From Saccharothrix sp. HUAS TT1 (GTDB taxonomy: Bacteria > Actinomycetota > Actinomycetes > Mycobacteriales > Pseudonocardiaceae), in NCBI RefSeq assembly GCF_040744945.1, contig NZ_CP160453.1:2914001-2978000 (forward strand): a stretch of 64,000 bases of DNA, given 5' to 3'. The notes beneath the pieces were generated by a model. That model made no database searches. It saw only the letters and a program-made list of their open reading frames with translations, and had not been told where the DNA came from. Position numbers and translations under genes: made by a program. Shown here piece by piece: positions 10,736 through 19,670 of the stretch; position 1 is the stretch's first letter, and every line of letters begins with the position of its first letter.

Positions 10736-11179
10736 GTGGCCGTCAAGATCAAGCTTCAGCGGCTTGGCAAGATCCGTCAGCCGTACTACCGGATCGTCGT
10801 CGCCGATGCCCGCACCCGCCGCAACGGCAAGGCCATCGAGACGATCGGCAAGTACCACCCGAAGGAAGAGCCGTCGTTCATCGCGGTGGACAGCGACCGC
10901 GCGCAGTACTGGCTGGGCGTCGGCGCGCAGCCGACCGAGTCGGTGCAGCGCCTGCTGGAGATCACCGGTGACTGGCAGAAGTTCAAGGGCCTGCCGGGCG
11001 CCGAGGGCACGCTGAAGGTCAAGGAGCCGAAGACGAGCAAGGCGGAGCTGTTCGCCGCCGCGCTGGCCGCCGCGGGCGACGCCCCGACGACCGAGGCGAC
11101 GACGCCGAAGAAGAAGGCCGCGAAGAAGGACGACGCGGCGAAGGCCGAGTCCGCCCCGGCTGCCAAGGACGAGGCGTGA
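10736..11179 (+). CDS. rpsP: 30S ribosomal protein S16
   Basis: 147 residues. Begins [21 protein letters not shown] and carries the S16 core to about residue 85 ([12 protein letters not shown]). The remaining ~60 residues form an Ala/Lys/Glu-rich tail that is common in actinobacterial S16 and absent from the ~80-residue E. coli protein. Start GTG 10736, with GAGGAG upstream. First gene of rpsP-khpA-rimM-trmD; GTGA overlap with khpA. Confidence 0.97.
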   Translation: MAVKIKLQRLGKIRQPYYRIVVADARTRRNGKAIETIGKYHPKEEPSFIAVDSDRAQYWLGVGAQPTESVQRLLEITGDWQKFKGLPGAEGTLKVKEPKTSKAELFAAALAAAGDAPTTEATTPKKKAAKKDDAAKAESAPAAKDEA

Positions 11180-11415
11180 GCTTGTTGGCTGACGCCCTCG
11201 AACACCTCGTTCGGGGCATCGTCGACCACCCGGACGACGTCCGGGTGAACCTGGTCACGACCCGGCGCGGTCGCACGCTGGAGGTGCACGTCCACCCGGA
11301 CGACCTCGGCAAGGTGATCGGCCGCAGCGGCCGCACCGCGACCGCCCTGCGCACCGTGATGGCCGGCATCGGTGGTCGTGGCGTGCGCGTCGACGTGGTC
11401 GACACCGACCGCTGA
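11176..11415 (+). CDS. khpA: KH-domain RNA-binding protein KhpA
   Basis: 79 residues, a single type II KH domain with the [15 protein letters not shown] loop (GxxG motif). Members of this family bind RNA, often together with KhpB, and affect cell division and translation. Its place between rpsP and rimM is the conserved one (ylqC in Bacillus). GTG start overlaps the rpsP stop by 4 nt. Confidence 0.93.
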   Translation: MSLLADALEHLVRGIVDHPDDVRVNLVTTRRGRTLEVHVHPDDLGKVIGRSGRTATALRTVMAGIGGRGVRVDVVDTDR

Positions 11416-11423
11416 GCGCGCAC

Positions 11424-11942
11424 ATGGACGTCGTCGTGGGCCGCGTGGCCAAGGCGCACGGGATCAGCGGAGAGCTGGCCGTCGACGTGCGCACGGACTC
11501 ACCGGAGACCCGGTTCGCCAAGGGCTCGGTGCTGGCCGCCAAGCTGCGTGACGGCACGTCCCGCAACCTCACCGTCGCAGCCGCCCGGAACCACTCCGGG
11601 CGGCTGCTGGTGCGTTTCGAGGAGGTGCTGACCCGCGATGTCGCCGAGACGCTGCGCGGCACGCTGCTGCTGGGCAGCACCGAGGACCTGCCGCCGACCG
11701 GCGACCCGGACGAGTTCTACGACCACGAGCTGGAGGGGCTGACGGCCGAGCTGGCCGATGGCACCAGGGTCGGGACCGTGCTGGAGGTCGTGCACGGGCT
11801 CGGCGGCGAGCTGCTGGTCGTCAAGCGCGAGAACGGGGACCAGGCCCTGGTGCCGTTCGTGCGCGAGATCGTGCCCACGGTGGACATCGCGGGCAAGCGC
11901 GTGGTGCTGGACCCCCCCGAGGGCCTGCTCGATGCGGATTGA
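11424..11942 (+). CDS. rimM: Ribosome maturation factor RimM
   Basis: 172 residues. N-terminal beta-barrel beginning [18 protein letters not shown] and C-terminal PRC-barrel with [11 protein letters not shown] and [18 protein letters not shown]. Helps assemble the 30S head near S19/S13. Starts 8 nt after khpA and its 3' end overlaps trmD by 11 nt. Confidence 0.95.
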   Translation: MDVVVGRVAKAHGISGELAVDVRTDSPETRFAKGSVLAAKLRDGTSRNLTVAAARNHSGRLLVRFEEVLTRDVAETLRGTLLLGSTEDLPPTGDPDEFYDHELEGLTAELADGTRVGTVLEVVHGLGGELLVVKRENGDQALVPFVREIVPTVDIAGKRVVLDPPEGLLDAD

Positions 11943-12675
11943 CGTCGTCACGATCTTCCCGGAGTACCTGGACCCGCTGCGCGCCGCCCTGCTGGGCAAG
12001 GCGATCGACAAGGGCCTGATCAGCGTCGGCGTGCACGACCTGCGGGACTGGACGCACGACGTGCACAAGGCCGTGGACGACAGCCCGTACGGCGGCGGTC
12101 CCGGCATGGTGATGAAGCCCCAGGTCTGGGGCGACGCGCTGGACGCGGTCTGCACGCCCGCCACCCGGCTGGTCGTGCCGACGCCCGCCGGTCGCCCGTT
12201 CACCCAGGAGCTGGCCCACGACCTGGCAGCCGAGGAGCACCTGGTGTTCGCCTGCGGCCGGTACGAGGGCATCGACCAGCGGGTGGTGGACGACGCGTCC
12301 CGCCGGCTGCGGGTGGACGAGGTCTCCCTCGGCGACTACGTGCTGGTCGGCGGCGAGGTGGCGGTGCTGGTGGTGGTCGAGGCCGTCGTGCGGCTGCTGC
12401 CCGGCGTGCTGGGCAACCCGAAGTCGGCCGCCGAGGACTCGTTCTCCGACGGCCTGCTGGAGGGCCCCAGCTACACCCGCCCCGAGGTGTGGCGGGAGCT
12501 GGCCGTGCCGGAGGTCCTGCGCTCGGGCAACCACCGGCTGATCGACCGCTGGCGGCGCGACCAGTCGCTGCGCCGCACCGTCGAACGCCGCCCCGACCTG
12601 CTGGCCGCCCTGCCCGAGGGCGCGCTCGACAAGCACGACCGCAAGCTGCTCGACGAGCTGGGCGTGGAGCGGTAG
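11932..12675 (+). CDS. trmD: tRNA (guanine37-N1)-methyltransferase
   Basis: 247 residues. [16 protein letters not shown] start, [13 protein letters not shown] substrate loop, the [11 protein letters not shown] and [11 protein letters not shown] segments of the trefoil-knot SAM site, then a C-terminal DNA-binding-like helical domain. Methylates G37 of tRNAs reading CUN, CCN and CGG codons to prevent frameshifts. Overlaps rimM in a different frame, indicating coupled translation. Confidence 0.96.
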   Translation: MRIDVVTIFPEYLDPLRAALLGKAIDKGLISVGVHDLRDWTHDVHKAVDDSPYGGGPGMVMKPQVWGDALDAVCTPATRLVVPTPAGRPFTQELAHDLAAEEHLVFACGRYEGIDQRVVDDASRRLRVDEVSLGDYVLVGGEVAVLVVVEAVVRLLPGVLGNPKSAAEDSFSDGLLEGPSYTRPEVWRELAVPEVLRSGNHRLIDRWRRDQSLRRTVERRPDLLAALPEGALDKHDRKLLDELGVER

Positions 12676-12678
12676 CCA

Positions 12679-12718
12679 GGGGCGATTTCGCCCCGCCGCC
12701 CCTCGTCTGGCACACTGG
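12679..12718 (+). promoter_or_regulatory. Short hairpin and putative rplS promoter
   Basis: GGGGCG-ATTT-CGCCCC (12679-12694) is a 6-bp stem just after trmD. CGTCTGGCACACTGG (12704-12718) copies the rpsP promoter block, with GATT again exactly 20 bp upstream (12684). The hairpin overlaps the presumed -35, so it may be incidental. Confidence 0.5.
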
Positions 12719-12844
12719 ACAGGTTGCTGCACCCGGTTCTACTCATCCGGCGTGCGCCAGGCCCGCCCCCGCGCGTGTGTGACTTGAGCCAGACCGCGCC
12801 CCGGGGGAGTACGCAATACACGTGAGGACGAGGACGGACCACCG

Positions 12845-13204
12845 ATGAACACCCTGGACGCTCTTGACGCCCAGTCGCTGCGCTCCGACATCCCCAGCTT
12901 CCGGCCGGGCGACACGCTGAAGGTCCACGTCCGGGTCATCGAGGGCTCCCGCGAGCGGGTCCAGGTGTTCCAGGGCGTCGTGATCCGCCGCCAGGGTGGC
13001 GGCATCCGCGAGACCTTCACCGTCCGCAAGGTCTCCTTCGGCGTCGGCGTCGAGCGCACCTTCCCGGTGCACTCCCCGAACATCTCCGAGATCGAGGTCG
13101 CCTCCCGCGGTGACGTCCGCCGGGCGAAGCTGTACTACCTCCGCGACCTGCGCGGCAAGGCCGCCAAGATCAAGGAGAAGCGCGAGGCCAAGCCGGCCTC
13201 CTGA
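12845..13204 (+). CDS. rplS: 50S ribosomal protein L19
   Basis: 119 residues with [39 protein letters not shown] and [13 protein letters not shown], the complete L19 pattern. It sits at the 30S-50S interface. It has its own putative promoter, so it need not depend on the rpsP operon. ATG 12845 preceded by GAGGACG-rich leader. Confidence 0.97.
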   Translation: MNTLDALDAQSLRSDIPSFRPGDTLKVHVRVIEGSRERVQVFQGVVIRRQGGGIRETFTVRKVSFGVGVERTFPVHSPNISEIEVASRGDVRRAKLYYLRDLRGKAAKIKEKREAKPAS

Positions 13205-13226
13205 CGCCGGGCTCACGCGGAAGCGC

Positions 13227-13232
13227 TAGCCT
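13227..13232 (+). promoter_or_regulatory. -10 hexamer TAGCCT for leaderless lepB copy 1
   Basis: TAGCCT starts exactly 12 nt before GTG 13239, the same distance as before the next two genes. Confidence 0.5.
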
Positions 13233-13238
13233 GCCCAA

Positions 13239-14141
13239 GTGGCAGAACCCGTGCACCGCTCCGCTGACGAAGACGGTCAGGATCCCGCGGCCGAGTCCAC
13301 TCCGGACTCGGCTGCGGGCGGCAAGGCGAAGAAGGACAAGAAGAAGCCCCCGCTGTGGCGCGAGCTGCTGGTGCTCGGTGCGACGGCGCTGGTCCTGACG
13401 GTCCTGATCCAGACGTTCCTCGCGCGGGTGTACGTGATCCCGTCGCAGTCGATGGAGCAGACCCTGCACGGCTGCCCGGGGTGCAACAACGACCGGGTGC
13501 TGGTCGACAAGCTGGTCTACGACTTCACCGACATCGAACCGGGCGAGGTCGTGGTCTTCCGCGGCCCCGACGCCTGGGGCAACAACGACTTCACCGCCGA
13601 CCGCTCGGACAACCCGGTCGTGGCGGGCATCCAGTCGGTCGCCTCGCTGATCGGCCTCGCCCCGCCGGACGAGCGCGACTTCGTCAAGCGGGTCATCGCC
13701 GTCGGCGGGCAGACCGTCGAGTGCTGCGACGACCAGCACCGGGTGAAGGTCGACGGCAAGCCGCTGGACGAGCCGTACATCTACTGGCAGCCCGGCACGT
13801 CGCCGGAGAACCACGACCCGTTCGAGCCGGTCGAGGTGCCCGAGGGCCAGCTCTGGGTGATGGGTGACAACCGGACGAACTCCACCGACTCCCGCAAGCA
13901 GGGCGGCGGCGGCCTGGCGGGCGTCGTGCCGGAGGAGAACGTCATCGGCAAGGCCAGGGTCATCGTGCTGCCGCCGTCGCGCTGGCAGGGCATCGGCGAC
14001 CACAACCCGCAGGCGGTCGCCCTGGGCGCGCCCGCGTGGCAGGGCGCCATCCCCGCAGGTGTCGGGCTCGCCGCGGCGTGGCCGCTGCTGTTCTTCAGCC
14101 GCAAGCTCCGCAAGCGGTTGACCAGGGCCTCACAGAGCTGA
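13239..14141 (+). CDS. lepB: Signal peptidase I, copy 1
   Basis: 300 residues. Cytoplasmic Ala/Lys-rich N-terminus (1-37), membrane helix (about 42-62), then PSQSMEQTL with catalytic Ser71 and DFVKRVIAVGG with general-base Lys150. Late motif GDNRTNSTDSR is present. A second hydrophobic segment near residues 270-290 ends in RKLRKR, so both ends are probably cytoplasmic. Four cysteines (two in the loop after Ser71, two adjacent after Lys150) recur in the second copy. Removes signal peptides outside the membrane. Confidence 0.95.
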   Translation: MAEPVHRSADEDGQDPAAESTPDSAAGGKAKKDKKKPPLWRELLVLGATALVLTVLIQTFLARVYVIPSQSMEQTLHGCPGCNNDRVLVDKLVYDFTDIEPGEVVVFRGPDAWGNNDFTADRSDNPVVAGIQSVASLIGLAPPDERDFVKRVIAVGGQTVECCDDQHRVKVDGKPLDEPYIYWQPGTSPENHDPFEPVEVPEGQLWVMGDNRTNSTDSRKQGGGGLAGVVPEENVIGKARVIVLPPSRWQGIGDHNPQAVALGAPAWQGAIPAGVGLAAAWPLLFFSRKLRKRLTRASQS

Positions 14142-14145
14142 TCGG

Positions 14146-14151
14146 TACGCT
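14146..14151 (+). promoter_or_regulatory. -10 hexamer TACGCT for leaderless lepB copy 2
   Basis: TACGCT begins 12 nt before GTG 14158, inside the 16-nt gap between the two lepB genes. Confidence 0.45.
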
Positions 14152-14157
14152 GATCGA

Positions 14158-15060
14158 GTGGTGGACGTCGCATCGTCGCCCGGGTCCTCCGACGAGGGTG
14201 ACCCGGAGCACGAGGAGAAGGTCGAGCAGTGGCGTGCCCGTGCGCGCAAGAAGGCCAAGCGCAAGGGCTCGTTCTGGAAAGAGCTGCCGATCCTGATCGG
14301 CGTGGCCGTGGTGCTCGCGGTGCTGATCCAGTCGTTCCTGGCGAAGGTCTACATGATCCCGTCGGAGTCGATGGAGCAGACGCTGCACGGGTGCTCCGAC
14401 GGCTGCTTCGGCGACCGGGTGCTGGTCGACAAGCTGACCTACGACTTCAGCGAGCCCGAGCCCGGTGACGTGGTCGTCTTCCACGGCCCGGACAGCTGGA
14501 TCAACCAGGACTTCGTGACCGCCGAGCCGACCAACCCGTTCACCCGGGCGGTGCGGGGCGTCGGCTCGCTGCTCGGCTTCCCGGCGGCGAACGAGGAGGA
14601 CTTCGTCAAGCGGGTCATCGCGGTCGGCGGGCAGACCGTGAAGTGCTGCGACGACCGCAACCGGGTGGTGGTGGACGGCAAGGCGCTGGACGAGCCGTAC
14701 GTGTACTGGGCGCCGGGGCGCAGCACCGTGCAGGAGTCGTTCGCCGAGCTGAAGGTCCCCGAGGGCTACCTGTTCGTGCTGGGTGACAACCGCAACGACT
14801 CGTGCGACTCGCGGTGCCAGGGCAACGGCGGCGAGGGCGGCCTGGTGCCGGTGGACAACGTGGTCGGCAAGGCGCGGTTGATCGTGCTGCCGCCCGCCCG
14901 CTGGCAGGGCGTCGGCGACCACGACCCGCAGGCCGTCGCCATCGGTGCTCCTGCGTGGCAGGACGCCCTGCCCGCCGGTGTCGGCGTCGCGGCGGCGTGG
15001 CCGGTGCTGCTGCTCGGCAGGCGGGTGAGGGCGCGGTTCCGCCGTTCGCGGCTGGGATAG
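14158..15060 (+). CDS. lepB: Signal peptidase I, copy 2
   Basis: 300 residues, same length and layout as copy 1. Lys/Arg-rich cytoplasmic start, helix 43-62, PSESMEQTL with Ser71, DFVKRVIAVGG with Lys151, GDNRNDSCDSRCQ near the C-terminal part, and a final helix plus Arg-rich end. The paired cysteines HGC..GC and KCC match copy 1, with two more in the DSCDSRC stretch. Clearly a tandem duplication, retained in parallel in Streptomyces which has several lepB genes at this locus. Both active sites look intact; substrate preferences unknown. Confidence 0.95.
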   Translation: MVDVASSPGSSDEGDPEHEEKVEQWRARARKKAKRKGSFWKELPILIGVAVVLAVLIQSFLAKVYMIPSESMEQTLHGCSDGCFGDRVLVDKLTYDFSEPEPGDVVVFHGPDSWINQDFVTAEPTNPFTRAVRGVGSLLGFPAANEEDFVKRVIAVGGQTVKCCDDRNRVVVDGKALDEPYVYWAPGRSTVQESFAELKVPEGYLFVLGDNRNDSCDSRCQGNGGEGGLVPVDNVVGKARLIVLPPARWQGVGDHDPQAVAIGAPAWQDALPAGVGVAAAWPVLLLGRRVRARFRRSRLG

Positions 15061-15063
15061 TGT
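15058..15063 (+). promoter_or_regulatory. -10 hexamer TAGTGT for leaderless rnhB
   Basis: TAGTGT begins 12 nt before GTG 15070 and overlaps the lepB stop codon. Confidence 0.45.
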
Positions 15064-15069
15064 CTAGGG

Positions 15070-15864
15070 GTGATCCGCAAGCCGCCCCGAGCCCAGGTTC
15101 GGCAGACCGCGGGCATCTGGGCCTTCGAAGCCGCCCTGAGCAGGCGCGGGCTCGGTCCGGTGGCCGGCGTGGACGAGGCCGGTCGCGGCGCCTGCGCCGG
15201 GCCGCTGGTGGTGGCGTCGTGCGTGCTCAAGGCCGGTGACGCGGCGAAGTTCGACGGGCTGACCGACTCGAAGCTGCTGACCGCCGCGGCGCGGGACCGG
15301 ATGTTCGACGTGGTGCTCAAGCGCGCGCTCGACTACGCGGTGGTCGTGATCCCGAGCGCCGAGGTCGACCTGATCGGCGTGCACGTGGCGAACATCGAGG
15401 GGATGCGGCGCGCTGTCGCCCGACTGGGTGCACATCCGGGGTACGTGCTGACCGACGGCTTCCCGGTGCCGGGGCTCACCGCGCCGAACATGCCGGTGGT
15501 CAAGGGCGACCGGGTGGCGGCGTGCGTCGCGGCGGCGTCGGTGCTGGCCAAGGTCACCCGGGACCGGATCATGGCGGAGCTGCACGACGAGCTGCCGGTC
15601 TACGGGTTCGACGTGCACAAGGGTTACAGCACCCCCGAGCACGCGGCGGCGCTGGTGGAGCACGGCCCGAGTGCGCAACACCGCTGGTCGTATGCGAACG
15701 TGACGGCCGCGGCGCTCCGGCACGGGCTGGAACCGCCGCACCGGGTGGCGCGTGGCGTGGCAGCCGCCGCCGTGGTCCAGAATGGGACAACCCCGCAGAC
15801 CAGCGGTGGCAGGCTCGCGACGAGGAGGGGCGCGGATTCGATGATTACCCGCGCGGAGGCGTAA
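15070..15864 (+). CDS. rnhB: Ribonuclease HII
   Basis: 264 residues. [15 protein letters not shown] holds the first catalytic Asp-Glu pair, with TDSKLL, LTDGFP (Asp) and [22 protein letters not shown] following. Removes RNA-DNA hybrids and single ribonucleotides. The last ~45 residues beyond HGLEP are extra, low-complexity and poorly conserved in look. Stop TAA overlaps the next ATG by one base. Confidence 0.94.
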   Translation: MIRKPPRAQVRQTAGIWAFEAALSRRGLGPVAGVDEAGRGACAGPLVVASCVLKAGDAAKFDGLTDSKLLTAAARDRMFDVVLKRALDYAVVVIPSAEVDLIGVHVANIEGMRRAVARLGAHPGYVLTDGFPVPGLTAPNMPVVKGDRVAACVAAASVLAKVTRDRIMAELHDELPVYGFDVHKGYSTPEHAAALVEHGPSAQHRWSYANVTAAALRHGLEPPHRVARGVAAAAVVQNGTTPQTSGGRLATRRGADSMITRAEA

Positions 15865-16187
15865 TGAGTGCAGAGGATCTCGAGAAGTACGAGACCGAGA
15901 TGGAGTTGTCGCTGTACAAGGAGTACCGCGACATCGTCAGCCAGTTCTCGTTCGTCGTGGAGACCGAGCGGCGGTTCTACCTGGCCAACTCGGTGGACGT
16001 GCAGGTCCGCAACGCGGACGGCGAGGTCTACTTCGAGGTGCGGATGTCCGACGCGTGGGTGTGGGACATGTACCGCCCCGCCCGGTTCGTGAAGAACGTC
16101 CGCGTGATCACCTTCAAGGACGTCAACGTCGAGGAGCTGGACAAGCCCGACCTCAGGCTGCCCGAGGACGGTCCGTTCAACTCCTGA
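15864..16187 (+). CDS. DUF2469 family protein
   Basis: 107 residues. Matches the actinobacteria-specific DUF2469 family: starts [20 protein letters not shown] and ends RLPEDGPFNS. No enzyme motif; acidic and aromatic-rich. Always found near rnhB and yraN in actinobacteria, which suggests but does not prove a link with genome maintenance. TAATG overlap with rnhB, so co-translated. Function unknown. Confidence 0.93.
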   Translation: MSAEDLEKYETEMELSLYKEYRDIVSQFSFVVETERRFYLANSVDVQVRNADGEVYFEVRMSDAWVWDMYRPARFVKNVRVITFKDVNVEELDKPDLRLPEDGPFNS

Positions 16188-16202
16188 CCCACGCAAAGTC
16201 GC

Positions 16203-16230
16203 AGGGGCTCGCCCGAAGGGGCGGGCCCCT
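16203..16230 (+). terminator. Terminator after DUF2469 gene
   Basis: 12-bp stem AGGGGCTCGCCC / GGGCGGGCCCCT with one G-T pair and a GAAG loop, followed by TT. An outer pairing ACGCAAAG (16191-16198) / CTTTGCGT (16229-16236) can extend it. Confidence 0.75.
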
Positions 16231-16297
16231 TTGCGTCTTCCGGTCCCTTCGAGACCTCTCGCCCCACTACCACATCCGACCGACAACTCCGCCCGCT

Positions 16298-16326
16298 CTG
16301 TCCACAGGCCGTTGACCTGTCCACAG
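16298..16326. repeat. Two DnaA-box-like repeats 19 bp apart
   Basis: CTGTCCACAG occurs at 16298-16307 and 16317-16326. TGTCCACA is 8 of 9 bases of the actinobacterial DnaA box TTGTCCACA. TTGACC lies between them. See the matching pair at 22918-22949. Confidence 0.5.
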
Positions 16327-16403
16327 TTCGCGAACCGCCGCTCGTCACCCCGCGCCGACCCCGGCAAGGTCGGGTTCGAGACCGGATCCGAAGGGGTGGG
16401 GCC

Positions 16404-16757
16404 ATGAGCACGGCGACGGAAGTGGGCAGGCGCGGCGAGGACGCGGCGTGCCGGTACCTGGAGCACCAGGGGCTGTCGATCCTGGCGCGCAACTGGCGGT
16501 GCGACGACGGCGAGCTGGACGTCGTGGCGACCGACGGCGTGCGGCTGGTGGTGGTCGAGGTGAAGTGCCGTTCGGGCACGTCCCGGGGCACGCCGCTGGA
16601 GGCGGTGACGCCGGACAAGCTCGACCGGGTGCGCAAGTCGGCCCTGCGCTGGCTCGGCGCGCACCGGATCGGCCGGGTCGAGGTCCGCTACGACGTCATC
16701 GCGATCGAGTGGCCGCCCGCCGGCCGGGTCCGCCTGCACCACCTGCGGGGTGTGTGA
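16404..16757 (+). CDS. yraN: YraN family (UPF0102) nuclease-like protein
   Basis: 117 residues. GRRGEDAACRYLEHQGL, ILARNWRCDDGELDVVA and VVVEVKCRS give the E-x-D-(x)-E-V-K pattern of a PD-(D/E)XK-like endonuclease fold. Role not settled; often grouped with RnhB and DprA. Stop overlaps the yifB start (TGATG). Confidence 0.92.
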   Translation: MSTATEVGRRGEDAACRYLEHQGLSILARNWRCDDGELDVVATDGVRLVVVEVKCRSGTSRGTPLEAVTPDKLDRVRKSALRWLGAHRIGRVEVRYDVIAIEWPPAGRVRLHHLRGV

Positions 16758-18268
16758 TGGCGCTCGCGCGGACGTGGTCGGTGGCGCTGTTCGGCGTGGA
16801 CGGCGTCCCGGTGGAGATCGAGGCCGACGTGGGCGTCGGCACGGTGCGGACCCAGCTGCTCGGCCTGCCCGACGCGGCCCTGCACGAGTCGAAGGACCGG
16901 GTGAGGGCGGCGGTCCGCAACAGCGGGCACGAGTGGCCGTCCCAGCGGGTGACCCTGGGCCTGTCACCGGCCACGCTGCCGAAGAACGGGTCGGGCTACG
17001 ACCTGGCCATCGCCTGCGCGGTCCTGGCCGCCGCCCGGGCCATCCCCGGCGAGCGCCTGGCCGGGGCCGTGCTGCTGGGCGAGCTGGCCCTGGACGGTCG
17101 CGTGCGCACCGTCCGCGGCGTGCTGCCCGCGCTGCTGGCGGCCCGGCGCGCGGGCCTGACCGAGGCGGTCGTCCCGGTGTCCGTGCTGCCGGAGGCGGCC
17201 CTGGTGGCCGGCATGACCATCCACGGCGCCGCCACCCTGCTGGACGTCCTGGCGTGGCTGTCCGGCGAGGGCGCCCTCGTGACGGCCGCCCCGCCCCCGA
17301 TCACGCCGCCACCGGACGGCCCGGACCTGGCGGACGTCGTGGGCCAGCCGGAGGCCAGGTGGGCGCTGGAGGTGGCCGCGGCGGGCGGTCACCACATCCT
17401 GCTCACCGGCCCGCCGGGCACGGGCAAGACCATGCTGGCGCAACGCCTGGCCGGCCTGCTCCCGCCCCTGTCCGCGGACGAGGCGCTGGGCGTCACGGCG
17501 GTGCACTCGGTCGCCGGCCTGCTCAGCCCGGAGTCACCGCTGGTCTCGACCCCGCCGTTCGTCTCCCTGCACCACTCCACGTCCACCGCGGCCCTGGTCG
17601 GCGGCGGCACCGGCATGGCCAAGCCGGGCGCGATGAGCCGTGCCCACAGGGGCGTCCTGTTCCTGGACGAGGCCCGCGAGTTCGGCGCGTCGAAGCTGGA
17701 GGCGCTGCGCACGGCGTTGGAGGAGGGCGAGGTGCGCCTGGCGAGGCGGGACGGCATCGCCCGCTACCCGGCCAGGTTCCAGCTGGTGATGGCCACCAAC
17801 CCGTGCCCGTGCGCACCGCCGAAGGACATCGACTGCGCCTGCCTGCCCGCGGCCCGGAGGCGCTACCAGAGCAAGCTCTCCGGCCCGCTGCTCGACCGGG
17901 TGGACCTGCGGGTCGTGATGCGCCCGCTGACCGCCATGAGCCGCGAGTTCACCGCCGACCCCGAACCGACCGCCGCCGTCCGCGAACGCGTCCTCAAGGC
18001 CCGGACGAGGGCGTCGGAACGCTGGTCCGAGCACGGCTGGTCCACCAACGCCGAGGTCCCCGGCCCCGCCCTGCGCAAGGACTACGCCCTGCCCCGCGAG
18101 ACCACCTCGATCCTGGACCGCGCCCTCTCCCGCGGCGCCCTGACCGGCCGCGGCTCCGACCGGTGCCTCCGCGTCGCCTGGACCCTCGCCGACCTGGCGG
18201 AGGTCGACCGACCAACCCCCGACCACGTGGCCGCCGCCCTGGAGTTCCGAGAGCGCAGGAAACCATGA
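16757..18268 (+). CDS. yifB: YifB/ComM family AAA+ ATPase (Mg-chelatase-like)
   Basis: 503 residues. N-terminal ChlI-like/Lon-type fold (FGVDGVPVEIEADV, GLPDAALHESKDRV), then AAA+ with Walker A GPPGTGKTML near 218-227, Walker B GVLFLDEA, sensor ATNPCPC with a four-cysteine cluster, and a C-terminal helical domain. ComM is a branch-migration helicase in natural transformation; in actinobacteria the role is unproven, but neighbours dprA and a Xer recombinase support DNA recombination. It is not a real magnesium chelatase: no bchD/H partners. Confidence 0.93.
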   Translation: MALARTWSVALFGVDGVPVEIEADVGVGTVRTQLLGLPDAALHESKDRVRAAVRNSGHEWPSQRVTLGLSPATLPKNGSGYDLAIACAVLAAARAIPGERLAGAVLLGELALDGRVRTVRGVLPALLAARRAGLTEAVVPVSVLPEAALVAGMTIHGAATLLDVLAWLSGEGALVTAAPPPITPPPDGPDLADVVGQPEARWALEVAAAGGHHILLTGPPGTGKTMLAQRLAGLLPPLSADEALGVTAVHSVAGLLSPESPLVSTPPFVSLHHSTSTAALVGGGTGMAKPGAMSRAHRGVLFLDEAREFGASKLEALRTALEEGEVRLARRDGIARYPARFQLVMATNPCPCAPPKDIDCACLPAARRRYQSKLSGPLLDRVDLRVVMRPLTAMSREFTADPEPTAAVRERVLKARTRASERWSEHGWSTNAEVPGPALRKDYALPRETTSILDRALSRGALTGRGSDRCLRVAWTLADLAEVDRPTPDHVAAALEFRERRKP

Positions 18269-18488
18269 CCACCCACCCGCCGCGAAGCACCCGCACCACG
18301 ACCGCCACCATCCCTGTGCCCGTGCAGCCTGGCAATTCCGCGCCCGCGCCACCCGGCAAACCCAGGCCCACCTCCACCTCCGCACTCATGCCATCCAGCC
18401 ATCTCGCGTCCATGACCGGGCCGGGCACCAGAGCCTGCTGCGGGCTCGGCAGGCGGTCGGCGGTGGGCGGGGAGTGGTGGAGGTGGTC

Positions 18489-19637
18489 GTGACCACCGAC
18501 GAGATCCGGCTGGCCCGCGCCTACCTCTCCCGGGTGGCCGAGCCGCCTGCCCCGGCGCTCGTGCGGTTCGTCGCGGAAGTCGGCCCGGTCCGGGCGGCCG
18601 AGCTGGTGCGCGCGGGCGAGGTGCCCTCCGGCGTCGACAGCCAGACCTCCGCGCGCCGGTCGGTGAACCGGGCCGAACAGGACCTGGAGGCCGTCGCCGA
18701 AGTGGGCGGCCGGCTGCTGATCCCCGAGGACGACGAGTGGCCCCGGTGGCCGTTCAACGCCCTGGCCATCGCCGCCGCCAACGGGTTGCGGTGCGGGTTG
18801 GAGCCGTTGGCCCTGTGGGTCCGGGGTGACGCCGACCTCGCCGCCGTCACCGAGCGCGCGGTCGCGGTGGTGGGCAGCCGGGCCGCCTCCGGCTACGGGC
18901 AGCACGTCGCGGGGGAGTTCGGGTTCGGGTTGGCCGAGGCCGGTGTCACGGTGGTGTCGGGCGCGGCCTACGGCATCGACGGCGCGGCTCACCGCGGTGC
19001 GATCGCGGCCGGCGGGTCGACGGTCGCGGTGCTCGCCTGCGGGGTCGACGTGGCTTACCCGGCCGGTCACCGCGCCCTGCTGGAGCGCATCCCGAGCCAC
19101 GGCCTGCTGGTGAGCGAGTACCCGCCGACGCACACGCCCGCACGCCACCGGTTCCTGACCCGCAACCGGCTCATCGCGGCCCTCGCCGAGGGGACGGTGG
19201 TGGTCGAGGCCGGTCAGCGCAGCGGCGCGAAGAACACGGCGGCGTCGACGGCGGCGCTCGGGCGGGTGCTCATGGCGGTGCCGGGTCCCATCACGTCGGT
19301 CAGCTCGTCGGGCTGCCACGAACTGCTCCGCTCGGGCGCGGCACTGCCGGTGACCAGCGTCGCCGAGGTCATCGAGTCCACCGGGCGGCTCGGGGTCGAC
19401 CTCGTCGAGGCCAACCGGAACACCGAGACCGGGCCGCCGCAGGGCGACGCGATGCGGGTCCTCGAAGCCCTCGGCCTGACGTTCGGCCACAGCCCGGAAG
19501 CCGTCTCCGTCGAGTCCGGCGTGGAGCTGCCGCGGGTGCGCGGTTTGCTGCCCCAACTGGAACTGGCCGGTCTCGCCGAGCGGTCCGAAAGCGGTTGGAA
19601 GCGTTCCCAGAAAGGGAGTTGGCGTGGCGATACTTGA
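18489..19637 (+). CDS. dprA: DNA-processing protein DprA
   Basis: 382 residues. Rossmann core AVAVVGSRAASGYGQHVA, SGAAYGIDGAAHRGAI and NRLIAALAEGTVVVEAG match the RecA-loading, ssDNA-binding DprA/Smf fold; a C-terminal winged-helix part follows (LESGVELPRVRGLLPQLELAGL). GTG 18489 is chosen for the GGAGGTGG at 18479-18486; GTG 18474, in frame, is the alternative. The 205 bp after yifB hold no gene or clear signal that I can see. Confidence 0.94.
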   Translation: MTTDEIRLARAYLSRVAEPPAPALVRFVAEVGPVRAAELVRAGEVPSGVDSQTSARRSVNRAEQDLEAVAEVGGRLLIPEDDEWPRWPFNALAIAAANGLRCGLEPLALWVRGDADLAAVTERAVAVVGSRAASGYGQHVAGEFGFGLAEAGVTVVSGAAYGIDGAAHRGAIAAGGSTVAVLACGVDVAYPAGHRALLERIPSHGLLVSEYPPTHTPARHRFLTRNRLIAALAEGTVVVEAGQRSGAKNTAASTAALGRVLMAVPGPITSVSSSGCHELLRSGAALPVTSVAEVIESTGRLGVDLVEANRNTETGPPQGDAMRVLEALGLTFGHSPEAVSVESGVELPRVRGLLPQLELAGLAERSESGWKRSQKGSWRGDT

Positions 19638-19670
19638 CCAAGAGCGCTTGAGGGCGGAGCGTCAGGGGCT

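Noticed and set aside
16757..18268. Magnesium chelatase subunit
   Set aside because: The N-terminal domain and neighbours are those of YifB/ComM; no BchD/BchH partners.
18269..18473. Possible small gene between yifB and dprA
   Set aside because: No frame with a start, ribosome binding site and plausible composition; left as unassigned.
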